64,000 nt of DNA from Vanilla planifolia (taxonomy: Eukaryota > Streptophyta > Magnoliopsida > Asparagales > Orchidaceae). Under the pieces are notes generated by a model. It was not told the DNA's origin and made no database searches. It was given only the letters and a program-made list of their open reading frames with translations. The position numbers and the translations under genes are program-made. Of the stretch, positions 47,765 to 61,104 are shown piece by piece. The stretch spans positions 22,696,593 to 22,760,592 of the forward strand of contig CM043875.1 of NCBI GenBank assembly GCA_023846275.1, given 5' to 3'. Numbering within the stretch: position 1 is the first letter of the stretch; each line of letters starts with the position of its first letter.

Positions 47765-49734
47765 TGTTAATCGCACAATACAATTTCATGGATCATATAA
47801 TATGATACACCTAAGATAATGACAAATTAACTAAAACAAAACACATTATATAATATGATATAAAAACCCTCATATGAGTACAATAATAATGAATCATGCA
47901 CATATGATAAAATGAGTCAAGAAGTAAATAAATTAACTAAAATATCACGTAGTACAATAACAAGCCATCATACAACACAATAATTGATTATAAACTCAAA
48001 TCCAACTCATTGAATTCAAAATATTAAAAAATCAAGGATAAAGACAATATGATGAAAATTGTCATTATAGCACAAAACAGTAAGAGTCATTCACGAGGTT
48101 GTTTGTAGTGGCTAGCTACAGGTAAATAGAAGCACATACTACAACACAAAATTCTCATGTTGCACGCTAAAGGGCTAGTGCACACATTAATAAGCATGGC
48201 GTGTTGGACACTCACTCAAGAAGGGCACATGTTTGCTAAACATGTAGGAGTTAGGTGGATCTGTTGCATCGTCATGGTCAATGTATATGCATAGAGTTGT
48301 CCATGAGTGGGAATAGTAAAAGCACACATGAATAATGTCTAAATACGAGTAGGCAGTGTGCACGCAACTAAGTCAGATGGCCATGAATTTTGCAAAATTT
48401 ATAAAAATATGTAATTTTGGTCAAAATCACATATTTCTTTTAAAAATTAAATATTTTTTTATTTTATAATAAAATATTATATCTAAACCTATTTATAATA
48501 TAGTAAAAATGATGAATGAAGCAATTCAAAACTTCATAATTTAGAATTTTATAAATTCAAAGCTTATTGAAGGAAAACTTCTTAAGAAATTAATCTCCTT
48601 ATGATAAAAGCCCTATTGTTCTTCCTTTCTTCTTTAGTTTTTCATCATTTCTCTCAAATCAATTTCCACTATTATGACCCTTAAAAAAACAAAGTTTTTT
48701 TTATTGAGGGCTCAGAGCAAAACTATGTTGCAGACAGATCAATAATGAGCGTAGAAAATAACTAAGGTACCTTAACAACATCATATAATATAATATCAAT
48801 CCTTCGTACAATACAATAGGAGTAAGGAGGTAAACAAACTAGTTAGAGCTATTATATAGTATGACGCCACATCTTCATGCAATTTGATGTGATGAATAAG
48901 TTAGTTAAATTTAGAGAATTATATGTCATACCTTAGGCTATTGTATCGTAAAAACAAAGGAAGAAATCTGGGATTTAGATATCATATAATAAAATATAAG
49001 ACCATTGTATAACATGTTATAATGAGAAGGAATTTATGTGAAGTAAATGAAAATATTGTATAGCATGATATCACCTTAGTTATAACATGATCTAATAAGC
49101 TTAGCTAACTAAAAAAGCATCATACAAATCATTACATAGTATGAGTAAAGGAGAAGTAATAGAACAAAAGAAAATTGAATTATCATATAATATGATATAA
49201 ATCATCATGTAGCATGACAAAATTAGATGAACAGATTCAAAAGTAAAGAACAATATGATTACTGATATTGAAACTATATGATGCATTAGATTATCCAATT
49301 CCCAACCAATTGGACCACTTTTGATAAGATAAACAAATGCTTATGTAGAATCGTTTAATACAAAGATTGGGACATATTAATATGATTAATAAGAAAAGAG
49401 AGAAAAAGATTAGATTCATATGAAGAGTAACATAAACCTAGATATATCATACAACATAAGAAATAGATCATATAATATGATTTCTATTAAAATAGAGGAT
49501 AAATGGATTATATAAATATGAAGTGAGTTATCATACAAAAATGATGAATGATAGAGTGAGAAAACTAAGAAATAAGAGAATGATACATTACGATAATATA
49601 TATCATATTATATGATAATGATGAAAAAATGTATTGTATGTATACATGATTGTAAAGAATTTGGTTAATAAGAAATTTTTATACAATTGTTTATACTACA
49701 CTTATAATATTAAATTCTTAAGTTATGAGATGCA
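47765..49734 (+). mobile_element. Probable 5-prime LTR (or its end) of the Ty3 element, AT-palindromic
   Basis: AT-rich palindromes such as ATCATATAATATGAT (47792) and ATCATATTATATGAT (49602) fill this stretch, interrupted by another LTR at about 48070-48745. It ends ...GATGCA at 49734, directly before TGGTATTTGTTC, a worn form of the primer-binding site TGGTATCAGAGC. The start at 47765 (TGTTAATC) is only a guess, and the LTR may begin further left. Broken and old. Confidence 0.4.
48070..48745 (+). mobile_element. LTR related to the Ty3 fossil at 14259-17709, inserted in AT-palindromic sequence
   Basis: Its right part (about 48375-48745) matches the ends of the LTRs at 14259-15073 and 16792-17709. 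They share a TTTTGCAAAATTT-like segment, an ATATTATATCTAAACC-like segment, TTTCCACTATTATGACCC and the GGGCTCAGAGCAA variant of the end. AT-palindromic sequence lies on both sides and no internal region adjoins, so it appears to be a solo LTR. The left boundary is approximate. Old and diverged. Confidence 0.5.
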
Positions 49735-50828
49735 TGGTATTTGTTCAAAATGGCATTGAGAAGTCATAATGATTATGAAGAAGAGGTAAACAACTCATTC
49801 AATCAAAGGATAACAAATTTTTAAGCTAGAAATAATCATGATAGAGGGCAAGAATAACAGGGGTGCAATCAATGAGGGAGGCATCTAATGAAAATAAGAG
49901 AAGTCCAAATGTAATATATGCTTATAGGTTTATAGTACAATTTTTAAGGCTATGGCCACCAAATTTGGGAGCTCATGTGTCTCTATTTCAAGCCAATGAT
50001 TAGCTCAAAAGGATCAAAATGCTATTTAATAATATAACATTGGATGATCATTGAAAAGAATCATTGATTATGCTAGTATTAGGTAATCATACTAGCACTA
50101 GTAGAGAGGGCAAAGAATAATATTTGGAGAAAAACACAACTTAGAGATATATTGGAGAGATTTTTGTTATGTTTTTTTGGGAATGGTATGTCTTAGTATC
50201 AACCAAAAACTAGATGTGGGATGACTTTCAATATTGTACTAAAGGAATCACACATCAACGAATATGAAGTGACATTTTCAAGGCTTATATAAGACACTTA
50301 AGAAATCATAGAATCTTAGAAATAATGATGCCATCTCTTTTAAAAAGAATTAAAAGATTTAATTTAAAACATGTTGACACCATTAGAATTTGATTCCTAT
50401 AGGAAATTGCTATAGGTCACCAAAAGAGTAGAACAAGATTTTGAATTAACTAAATCGAGAAGGGTAATTAAAAAGAGGAAAAAAATGGTTTTATGTAATA
50501 ATAGAATAATAAGAATAGAAATTCAAGTGGGAAAACTTCAATCAAGATAATGGAAATATGCCACAAAGTTAGACTTATGAAAAATTTCATTGTAATGACT
50601 ATATGAAGAAAGGAATAATATGCTTTTATTATGAAAACTTTAAGCATTATGCCAAGGAATGCCCTTAAGAACCAAAGTAAGGTAGAGATAAAGAGATCAC
50701 ACTAAGAGAACTCTTATATGTCAATAAGAACAAGCCTCAAATGACAACCCAAAATTTACATCATCAACTAAGCTAAAGCATTAGATGTGATCATAAGTAC
50801 CTTAATATGTTTAAGTAAACCTATGAAA

Positions 50829-50833
50829 GTTTT
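50829..50833 (+). repeat. Copia target duplication, left copy
   Basis: GTTTT, repeated at 61100-61104. The interrupted Ty3 protease reading (PMKVF on the left, LLDCVVSHSF on the right) lines up across the insertion, which supports these exact boundaries. Confidence 0.75.
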
Positions 50834-53318
50834 TGTTGTACCCTTTGATGTGATGATCACAAATATAAAATTAATTAATTATTAATACCTTATTAAGCTT
50901 AGTGTCATTTTAGTTAAATCTTAAATAGTTTTTTAACAATCTGAATTTGTTGGAGTAAAAATTGTAGCATAAATAATGAATGTAATTTAATAACTTAGCT
51001 TACTGATTTTGGAGTCAAGAACAATGGTATTTATGGAGTGACTAATTTAAAAAGAATTATATTTCCAAATCTTTATGATTAGCATGTTAAATTTTTAAAT
51101 TCTTCATAATTTTGGCACATAAGAGTCTTTTATGCATATGTGAATTGTCTTCAAGTTGTATTTTTTTAAGTCATTTGAGTTTTTAAAATCTTATAAATAT
51201 TCAAATATTTTTTATAAAAATATTATTATTATAAAAATAAAAGTTTTTTACTTAAGCACCTAACCCCACCACTAAGCCAAAAAGACTTGGGTCAAATGGC
51301 CCATAGTACTAGTCACGAGCCTTCGGGACCTATAAGCCAAGAGCTCAATCAAAACTGAGATTGGTCAAGCCCAAGTATTGATTTAGGTCAAGGTTATTAT
51401 TGTAGTTTTTGGGTCAATCATTTCAAAGCATTACTCTTGGATCGACTTAAGACAAACGAGTTAGGACGAACTCATTAATTAGTTTATGTAAATCAGATCA
51501 AGTCAAACCCATAGATGCATACTAGTGACTCGAGTCATGACTTCTTGAGAACACCAGGGGATAGCCAACCCCATTAAGTTTAATATAACACACAGTAGAA
51601 GTATTATATGCAAAAATCACTTAGTTTGTTTTATAATATGGGAGTATTAAACTGCTTTCCAAACTTGATCATTTGCATCACCTAATTATGCATTTTTTAC
51701 GATCAAATGGTCCAGATGACACCCACATTTGTGAATAATTCACTTGGATCTAGTCGTTCATCCGAGATAATTGATCAAATGACTAGATGCCTCTCTACTT
51801 CGTAAATAGTATTCACGTCCATCATCACTGTCTATTCAGCTTTCAAATCAAACGCTCCAAATATTATCTTATTGCAATTAGATCTGGACCTATTATCATT
51901 TAATCTGATATAATGGTTAAAGCTTTGTGCTCTTAATTAGATGGTAGCAATATAGGCTTCTTTCTTAGTAATGACTAACTTTTTGAAAAGTATATTCTAG
52001 TCATTAAGAGAGTTATTTTAGAGTTTTTTTTATTTCAATTATAAATAGAGTTAATTTACCAACTTTAAAATGATTGAATCAACTTTAAAGAATTTCATAT
52101 GAGTTCAAGTAAAGTTCAAATCGTGAGTAATAAATTTCTACATAATTATGAGAGCTATAGATTTTTGTCATCTCTATTTCTCCTGCTTCTATTCATAATT
52201 ATTTCTATATTTTTTTTTGAAAAATTTACTTTATTCATCAGTAGTGTCACTCTTATTTAAAGAATTAAAGGTGTAGAGATTTTTGTAAACAAAAAATTAT
52301 AAAGTTTTGAATTTTTTGATATAGCTAGAATTTCTTTGATTTTGATTTCTTATTGAAGTATCAGTATATATTTGGTTTACCCTTACGAGTTTGGCGAAAG
52401 GGAGTGGTTAGTGAAAGCCCAACGAGAGTGAGATTTTTGTCAAAAGAAAGAAATTTCTAAGATAAGATTCTCACAATGCAATCTTATCTAAGGGAACTTC
52501 ATTACATCGACCACCTTTGTTTAAAGATGAGTTTTATCTCTTTTGAAAAAACTGCATGCATTTATTTTTAGAATCAGTTGATTTGGAAATTTAGGGTGTT
52601 GAAAATATGTTTAAGATTCTGACTAAAATTTTTAATGGAGAAAAGTGAGAAAATATTTTGATAAACTCACCCCCAAAGAAAAACATGAAGTATAACTTAA
52701 TTCTTAGATTATAAATATTTTGTGTTATGATTTGGGTACTTCTGAATATAATCAAATCATGAACTTGAAAATGACGCATGAGATTTAGTCTAAACTTGAA
52801 GTTACCTATGATAGTACTTCTCAAGTTAAAGAGATTAAAATCAACATGCTTATTCATGAGTATGAATTATTTTAAATGAATACGAATTAGAGTATTAAGG
52901 CTATGTTTACAAGATTTATAAATATTATTAATGATTCATTTAATCTTAACAAAGAGTTTTCTATTGGTGAATATGTGAGGAAGATTCTATGAGTTCTTTA
53001 TCAACAATATGATTTGTTGGTGACAACATTAAAAGCTGTAATAAATATTTTGATTTTGTCATTAGATGAGTTATTAGGTGAGATTCTAACCAATAAAATT
53101 GAGCTTGTAAAGAGAAGGGATGAAGAATTTGTGATGAAAAAAGAAGAAAGAAGAAACAATAACATTTATAACTAATTTCAATATAGAATCAGATTTCTCA
53201 ATCTTAAGTGAGATAGCTCTTATCTTAAAAAATTTATCCAAATTATATAACAAAAGAAATATAAGTAAACAATTTAGGAATAATAAAAAATAAAAAAAGA
53301 TGGTCTTAAAGTATGAAT

Positions 53319-55413
53319 CAGTAAGATGGGGTTGAATTATTAGGAATAAAAATTTTAATTTCTTATAATTATTTTAAAGAAATATTTAAAGTAATTTTTA
53401 ATAAGATTTAACAAAACTATAAAAGTGATTTTATAAAAATTTTTATTTTATTTTAAGATATTAATTTTCATAAAATTTTTGTAATAAAAAAATTAATAAT
53501 AATTAAAAATATACACAATCAATTTTTAGGTGATTTGGCTTATAAAATAAGCATACATCCACCCCCAGCAAAGGTTAGACAAAAATAAACACTAAGTATA
53601 AGCTTTTCACCAAAAGATGGGTAATCTAAATCTTCATAATAAATTTAATAGGATAACCTACAATGACCTTACAATGAATGGAAAAAAAAATATTTGGTTG
53701 CATAAAATTGAAATTAATACTAACAAAATCCTATGCTTGATTAAATAATTAAAGAGACACAAATATTTTAATTAAATTTATTAATAATAGAGAAATTGAT
53801 TACTTAGCTAATTTAAGACAACAAAATTTCAGGAGTTTGACGAGTGAATGATGCAGTAGCTTTATGGAAGCGATGAAATGAGAATGGGCTATTAACAGCT
53901 TGAATGCTTTTACTTAAAACTTTTCTTTAGACCATATAAAAATTCATAATCTAATTTTGTATCAAATTCTTCTATTTATAGATAAGCACTTACATAACAT
54001 CCAAAATTAGCTATATGACTTTTGCATTCATACTTTATTTTAATTAAAAAATAATTATTTACTTATAATAATTTAAAATAATAGCTAAAATAATTATTTT
54101 ATAGGATCTATTATATTAAAACAATATGTGGCCATTTGATCACAAAAATTGCCTGATTAGACAGATGATTGTAAACTAGCACTATTTAGAAATATAAAAT
54201 TGATCTATATTATTAGATTTGAATCATGATCAGACAACTGGATTTAGATCCTATGCATGGAATAAATAAGGATCGTGTGATTGTAAAATGGCATGATTGG
54301 ACAGAGGATATAAACAAACGTTATAAAAAGGTGGAGCAGGTTAGGATCATTTGATCACAAAAATGTGCGATAGGATTGTTGTGGTTACTCCTTCAATTTG
54401 GAAGCAAATAGCACGAAATAGGTGGAATTTTAGTCCTATATTATGAAATTTAGTTAGGATATTATGTTTTTAAAGCATTACAATATAGTAGTAGTAAGCC
54501 TATTTAGGGTTGGTTGTCCTCTGGTTTGCTCAGAATGTCATTACCCTTATGACTAGTGATTAATTACATGTAATTTATGAAAGTAGGATTAAAAACCCCA
54601 TTCGTGTTCTGGATTTAGGTTCTTGACCCATTCGCTGTACTAAACGGGTTAAGCTTAATTGACTGGACTTAAAATAGCATGTATTACCAGTACCAAAGTG
54701 TTAGGTAAGTTTTTAAATTTTTACTAATTAATTAAAATAATTATAACATTTTTTGTAGCAAATTAATTAAGGATTTTAAAGATATTATTAAGGTAAAATG
54801 ATTGTCAAGATAATTGACTTGACTTATCCGTGTTCTAAACTTGGGTTCCACCAGTTCGCTATATTGAATGGATTTGTGGTTAATTGACTTGACCTGAAAT
54901 GGCTTGTAGTAGCTGTATCGAACAGGTTAGGTAAGTTTTTAAATTTTTACTAATTAATGAAAATAATTATAATATATTTTTTGTAACAAATTAATTAAAG
55001 ATTTCAAAGATGTTATTAAGGTCACATAATGATCAAGATAATTAAGAAATATGAATTAAAAATATTAAAAACTTAAATATTATTTTAAGATTAATTTGAA
55101 TTTAATTTATGTGCCTTAGAATAAATATTTTAATTAAGCTTAACATTCTAATCAAAATAAGATTAAAATATCAAAAATTAAATTTCAAAATACATCTTTT
55201 GATAGTTTGTCATTCTAATTAAGATGATCTTTATGAGATTTAATATTCACACATCTTTTTTTTAGTTTTCTTATGAATACAAATATAAACTACCTAAAAT
55301 CTAAAAATACACAAATAAATTTATTAGAAATACTTAAGATTCGTTATTATTAAATAAAATATCATGGTCATTGATCAATAATATAATAGATCTCTCATGC
55401 AGAAATAATTTGC
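53319..55413 (-). mobile_element. LTR-like insertion inside the Copia gag
   Basis: The Copia gag reading stops being recognisable at about 53318 and resumes near 55414. The word TATGAAT stands at both points (53312-53318 and 55414-55420), like a target duplication. Within it, TTTTTAGGTGATTTGGC and CATACATCCACCCCC (about 53525-53565) match the end of a Copia LTR read in reverse. It therefore looks like a reverse-oriented solo LTR of a related family. Old and broken. Confidence 0.5.
54601..55055 (+). repeat. 225-bp tandem duplication
   Basis: Two copies, about 54601-54825 and 54826-55055, share ATTCGCTGTACT/TTCGCTATATT, TTAATTGACTKGAC, and GTTAGGTAAGTTTTTAAATT. They lie inside the LTR-like insertion at 53319-55413. 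Confidence 0.75.
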
Positions 55414-58400
55414 TATGAATATAAACTTCTTAGGCATACAAGGCCAACTTACTTCAATTATAGAGAGAGAATAGAAAAGTTTCAAAATAAGAAGAAAAAG
55501 AAAGCTATGAAGATATATTGGGATGATTCAAATAGTTTTTCTTCTAATGATGAAGTGAAAAAGGAGAGTTTGATTTGTCTTATGACCAAGGATAGTATTT
55601 TAATTACAATATCAAAAGATGAGGTATATTCCTCTTCCTTGTCTTTATCATCTACTTCTATTATTGATTATGAAGAACAATATATTAGTATTTATACAAA
55701 GTATAAAAAATTAACTTCTAAATACCTTAAATTGAAAGAAGAGTATGAAAATTATTTAGATTTGTGTGAACATTTGAATGAGTTGAATGATAATTACTTG
55801 TATGAGATTAAAGTTGAAAGAGATGAAAAAGGTTTTATTATTATCAAAAAGACATGCTTAGTTAAAGGACTAAATGATTTGAAAAATTTACATGATTATT
55901 ATAAGAATTTATTTGGGTATGTTAAAAATATTGCATATTCTTTTATTCTAGATATAGTTTATAATTGTTTTATAAGAATTAGACATATTTCTACTTATTA
56001 TAAATTTAAAAATATTATTGATAGTAAGTCTTCTAGATTTGTATAGATTAGAAATGATAGTTCAATGAATAATCAAGTTAAGACATATGAACCCAAAAAG
56101 ATTTGGATCCTAAAAACTAATGCTTGATTTATTTTGAAGACATGCCTTCTTTCAAGGATTAAGAGAGGTATGTGATACTTGGATAGTAGATGCTTAAGAC
56201 ATATGATTGGAGATGCATCTTTATTCATCTACTTGAAGTCTTATGATGATGGTGAAGTTACTCTTGGTAATAACTTTAAGAAGAAAGTTATTAAAATTAG
56301 AACCATGGGCAACTCACACACTTCTTTAAGAAACATTATTGTTATACAAGACTTAAGATATAATTTTCTAAGTATTAATCAATTATGTGATTTAAATTTT
56401 CATATTTTATTCAATAAAAATTAATATATTATTAGTAAAGGTAATGTTTCACTTATCTTTAGAAGTAGAAAAGGTAATACATATAATTAATTTTTATACA
56501 TAGTTAAGGATAGTGGTCTAAAATATCTTATGATACATGATAATAATCTACATAATGGCATAATAGATTTTGTCACTTAAGAAAATTTTCTTTTGAAAAG
56601 TTTTAAAAGTTTAATCTAATTAGAGATTTGCCAAACCTTAGTTGGTCAAATGATAAACTATGTAATCCATGCCAATTAGGAAAATAAATAAAAGCGAGTT
56701 TTAAACCACTTAAAGATATAATAATTAGGAAACTATTTAAAATTTATTTAGACCTATTTGCTTTTATTCATCTAGAGAATCTTGGTAAAAACAAATATGG
56801 GTTGGTAGTTGTAAATGATTACATTAAGTTTATATGGATTCTTTTTGTTAGAAATAAAAGTAAAGTATTTAAAAAATTGGTAAGATTGATTACTATGATT
56901 AAAAAAAATATAAAATTAAGTTAGTCTCCATTAGGAATGATAATAAAAGAGAATTTAAGAATGAGTTACTTGATGATTTTTGTGACAAAAATGAAGTGAG
57001 ACATATATTTTTTCACCTAAAACCCTTCAATAAAATGGTGTAACTGAGAGAAAGAATAAAATCTTGCTAAATACGACAAGGTGTATGTTTAATTAGTATA
57101 GTGCCTTTAAGTACTTTTAGTTGAGATAGTTACTACTACTTGTTATGTATTTAATAAAATAATATGTAGACTTTTATTAGATATTTTTTGCTTTTAAGTT
57201 ACTTTATGATAAGAAGCCTAAGATATCTCATTTTTCATATTTTTGGATATAAATATTTTATTTTAAATAATAAAAAAGAGATTTAGATAAATTTGATGTT
57301 AAGTTTAATGAAAAAGTTTTTTAGGGTATTCACCTACTAGTAAAGTATTTAAGATATACAATAAAAGATCACTAGTTGTGAAAAAAATTCATATTAATTT
57401 TGATAAATCTCTTATTAAAATATCTAATAGTCATCATCAAGATGATCATCTTAATGAATCAGAAGATTTAAGTCTTAGAAAAGAAAGATTAGAAGTTATA
57501 GTTGAAGATAAGAAATTAATAAAAGAAGAAAATTAGATTGAGAAGTAATTGAGATATTCTAAAGATCATCCTAGTGAGTTTATAATAAGATATGTAAAAG
57601 AGAAAGTTAAGATTAGAAGCTCTTTTAATCATGTAATAGTTTTATCTAATATTAAACCTAGTTCTATAAAAAATATTTTTGAAGATGAGTTCTAAATTAT
57701 TATAATGAATGAAGAATTAGTACAATTTGAAAGAAATCAAGTTTGAGGTCTTATACCTAACCCAAATGATAAAACAATTATTGGTACAAAATGAGTATTA
57801 AAAAATAAGTTAGATAAAAATGGTAATATTACAAAGAATAAAGCTAAATTAGTAATGAAAGATTATTATCAAGTTTAAGAAGTAGATATGGATAAGACAT
57901 TTGCTTTTATAGTTAAACTTAAAATAAATAAGATTTTACTTGCTTATGCATGACACAAAGGGTTTAGATTATACCAAATAGATGTTAAGAGTATATTTTT
58001 GAATAGATATATAAATAAAAATCTGTAAGTAAAATAATTCCTAAGATTTGAGATATATGATAGATAGATATATATATATAAATTTAAGAAGATACTTTAT
58101 GATTTAAAGCAAGCTTCACGAGCTTGGTATGAAAGATTATATATTCTTTTTATATTAAATAATTTTTATAGAGACAAGATAGATAATATCTTATTTATTT
58201 AAAATTTATCAAAAGATTAGTTAATATGTTAAGTCTATATAGATATATAATTTTTAAGCCTCAAATAAAGAAATATGCATAAAGTTTTCTAATTTAATTA
58301 AAAATGAGTTTGAAATGAGTATGATAGGAGAGTTAACCTTCTTCCTAAAACTTTAAGTATAACAAACAAGTGAAAAAATATTTAGTTCTCAAAACAAGTA

Positions 58401-61099
58401 TTTGAAAAGTTGTTAAAAAAATTTAGTTATGAGAACATGAAGCATCAGAAGACTCTCATTAGTATAAGTATTATCATAGATAAAGATGAAGCTAAAAAAC
58501 TCATTAACACAAATTTGTATAGAGGAATGATTGGATCATTATTATATCTTATTACGAGCAGAAAAGATATTTTATTTAATGTAAGTATGTGTGTAAGATT
58601 TTATGTTAGTCTTAAAGAATCATACCTACAAATAGTCAAGCATATCTTTAAATATCTTATTATAACTTGGACTCTCGACTTATGATACTCTAGGTCTGAG
58701 TCTAGATTTGATTTAATAGCCTACATAGATACTAAATTTATTGGTAATAAGATTGATAGAAAGAGTACCTCTGATATGTATCAATTGATTGGTGGTTCAC
58801 TAATTTCTTGGACTAGTAAAAAATAAAATAATGTGACATTATCAATAATAGAGATTGAGTACATTATTATTGGTAGTTTTGTTGCTCAAGTTCTATGACT
58901 TAAATAACAATATTTAAATTATGGCTTAGAATTTAAATAAATTTTAATCTTTTGTGATAATTCAAGTATAATTTATTTAGCTCAAGATCTTCAACACTCA
59001 AGAACAAAATATATAGAATTAAGATATCACTTTATTAGAGGGCATGTGTAAAAGAAAGTAATTCAATTTTCATTTATACCATCGTCTACCTAATTCACTG
59101 ATATTTTTACTAAGCCATTAGCTATTGAAGTCTTTAATAGACTTTGATTAAGCTTAACTATCATTAATCCCTTTGAATGATTATAAAAAAAGAAAGAATT
59201 TAGTGTTAGAATTTAGTGAGAGAATAAGTTAGAATTTAAGGAGTATAGGCTATCAAATAAGGTAGGCTATCAAAGAATTTAGTTTTATAATCCTTAAGGA
59301 GAGATTTTTGTATCCTTTGATATAATGATCACAAAATTAAGGTTAAATGTTTATTAATACCTTATTAAGCTTAGTGTTATTTTAATTAAATCTTAAAGAG
59401 TATTCTAGTGGCTTAGGTTTATTAGAGTAAGGATTATAACATAAATAGTGAATATAATTTGATATCTCAATCTATTGACTTTAGAGTCAAGGATAATGAT
59501 CTTTATAGAGTGACTATTTCATAAAGAATTATATTTCTAAATCTTTATGGTTAGCATGTTAAATCTTTAAATTTTTTGTAATTATGGCACATAAGTATCT
59601 TTAATGCATATATGAATTTGCTTCAAGTTGTATTGTCTTTAAAGCAATTTGAGTTGTTAAATTCTTATAAATATTTTAATATTTTTTATAAAAATATTAT
59701 ATTATAAAAACAAAAGTTTTTTCCTAAGTACATAACCCCACCATTAAGCCCAAAGGACTCGAGTCAAGTGGCTCGTAGTACCAGGCATGAGCCCTAGGGA
59801 CAGTTCAAGAGGCTGATCAAAATTGAGGTGGGTCAAGCCTGAGTATCGATCTAGATCAAGGTTACAATTACAATTTTTGGGTCAATTAGTTCAGGACATT
59901 ATTTCTGAACCAACTTAGGCAAAATGAGTTAGGGCAGACTCATTAGTTAGTTTATGTAAATCGGGTAGGTCAGACCCATAGATGTATATTGACGACCCAA
60001 GTCATGACTTCTAGAGAATACCAAGGGGTACCAACCCTATTAGGCTAAATCAACACATAATGGAAGTATTATATGCACAAAATACTTGGTTTGTTTTACA
60101 ATGTGAGATTATTGAACTACTTTCCAAGCTTAGTCCTTTGACACTGCCTAATCACACATTTTTCATGATTAAATAGTCCAAAAGACAATTGTATTTATGA
60201 ATAATTCACTTGCATCTAGTTCTTCATTCGAGATAGTTGATCGAATGATTAGATGTCTCTCAGCTTTGTAAATAGTATTCATGTCCATCTTCATTGTTTA
60301 TCTGGCTTTCGAATCAAACTCTCTAGATTTTATCTTACTATGATTAGATCTAGACCCTTTATCATTTGATCTGATCTAACAGTTACTGCTTCATGCGCTT
60401 AATCGGATGACAATTGTATTGTCTTCTTCGTTAGTAATGGTTTTTGAAAGGTAGATTCTAGCCATTAAGAAAGTTATTTTTGAAGTTTTTTCATTTGAAC
60501 TATAAATAGAGTTCATTTTTTAACTATTAAAATGATTAAATCAACTTGATAGAATTTTATATGAATTCAAGTGAAGTTCAAATTATGACTAATAAAGTTC
60601 TATGTAATTACAGGAACTATGGATTTTTGTCATCTCTATTTTTTTTACTTTTATTCATAATCATTAATATATTTTCTGGTAACATATACATCATTTATTT
60701 GTAGTGCTACTCTTATTTAAAAAATTAAAGGTCTAGGGATTCTTGTAAATAAAGAATTATAAAGCTTTAAATTTTTTTGTATAGCTAGAATTTCTTTGAT
60801 TTTACTACCTCACCAGAGTAACAATGTGTATTTGCTTTACCCCTATTGGTTTTAACAAAAAAGAGTGATTAGTGGAAGCCTCATCAGGGATTAAGGGTGG
60901 ATGTAGGCACAGGCTTTGGTCGAATCACCTAAAACTCTTTTGTGCATTTTATTTTTTTGTTTGTTGAGAAATTTATTTTGTTGACAATATTTATAAAAGA
61001 AAATTTTATTTTCAACTCAAAATGTTTTTTTTTATTTTTTGAATTTTTTTAAATACATCCATCTTCTCTTATTCATTTTATCTCACATATTTTACAATA

Positions 61100-61104
61100 G
61101 TTTT
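61100..61104 (+). repeat. Copia target duplication, right copy
   Basis: GTTTT, matching 50829-50833. Confidence 0.75.

Larger units (their letters stand above)
50834..61099 (+). mobile_element. SIRE/Maximus-type Copia element inserted in the Ty3 element
   Basis: Target duplication GTTTT lies at 50829-50833 and 61100-61104. The outer ends are TGTTGTACCC and TTTTACAATA, nearly inverted repeats. The two LTRs (left from 50834 to about 52440, right 59306-61099) share long diverged sequence, for example AACCCCACCA near 51263 and 59736. Parts in order are as follows. UBN2-type gag lies at about 52500-53200 and the gag end at about 55430-56046, including a coiled-coil-like stretch. The WYLDSRCLRHMIGD protease/pre-integrase region is near 56175-56215, and integrase at about 56640-57100. 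Reverse transcriptase lies at about 57700-58680, RNase H (SLISWTSKK) near 58795, and the polypurine tract AAGGAGAGA just before 59306. The length of 10.3 kb includes a further insertion at 53319-55413. It is broken in many places and looks old. Confidence 0.85.
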
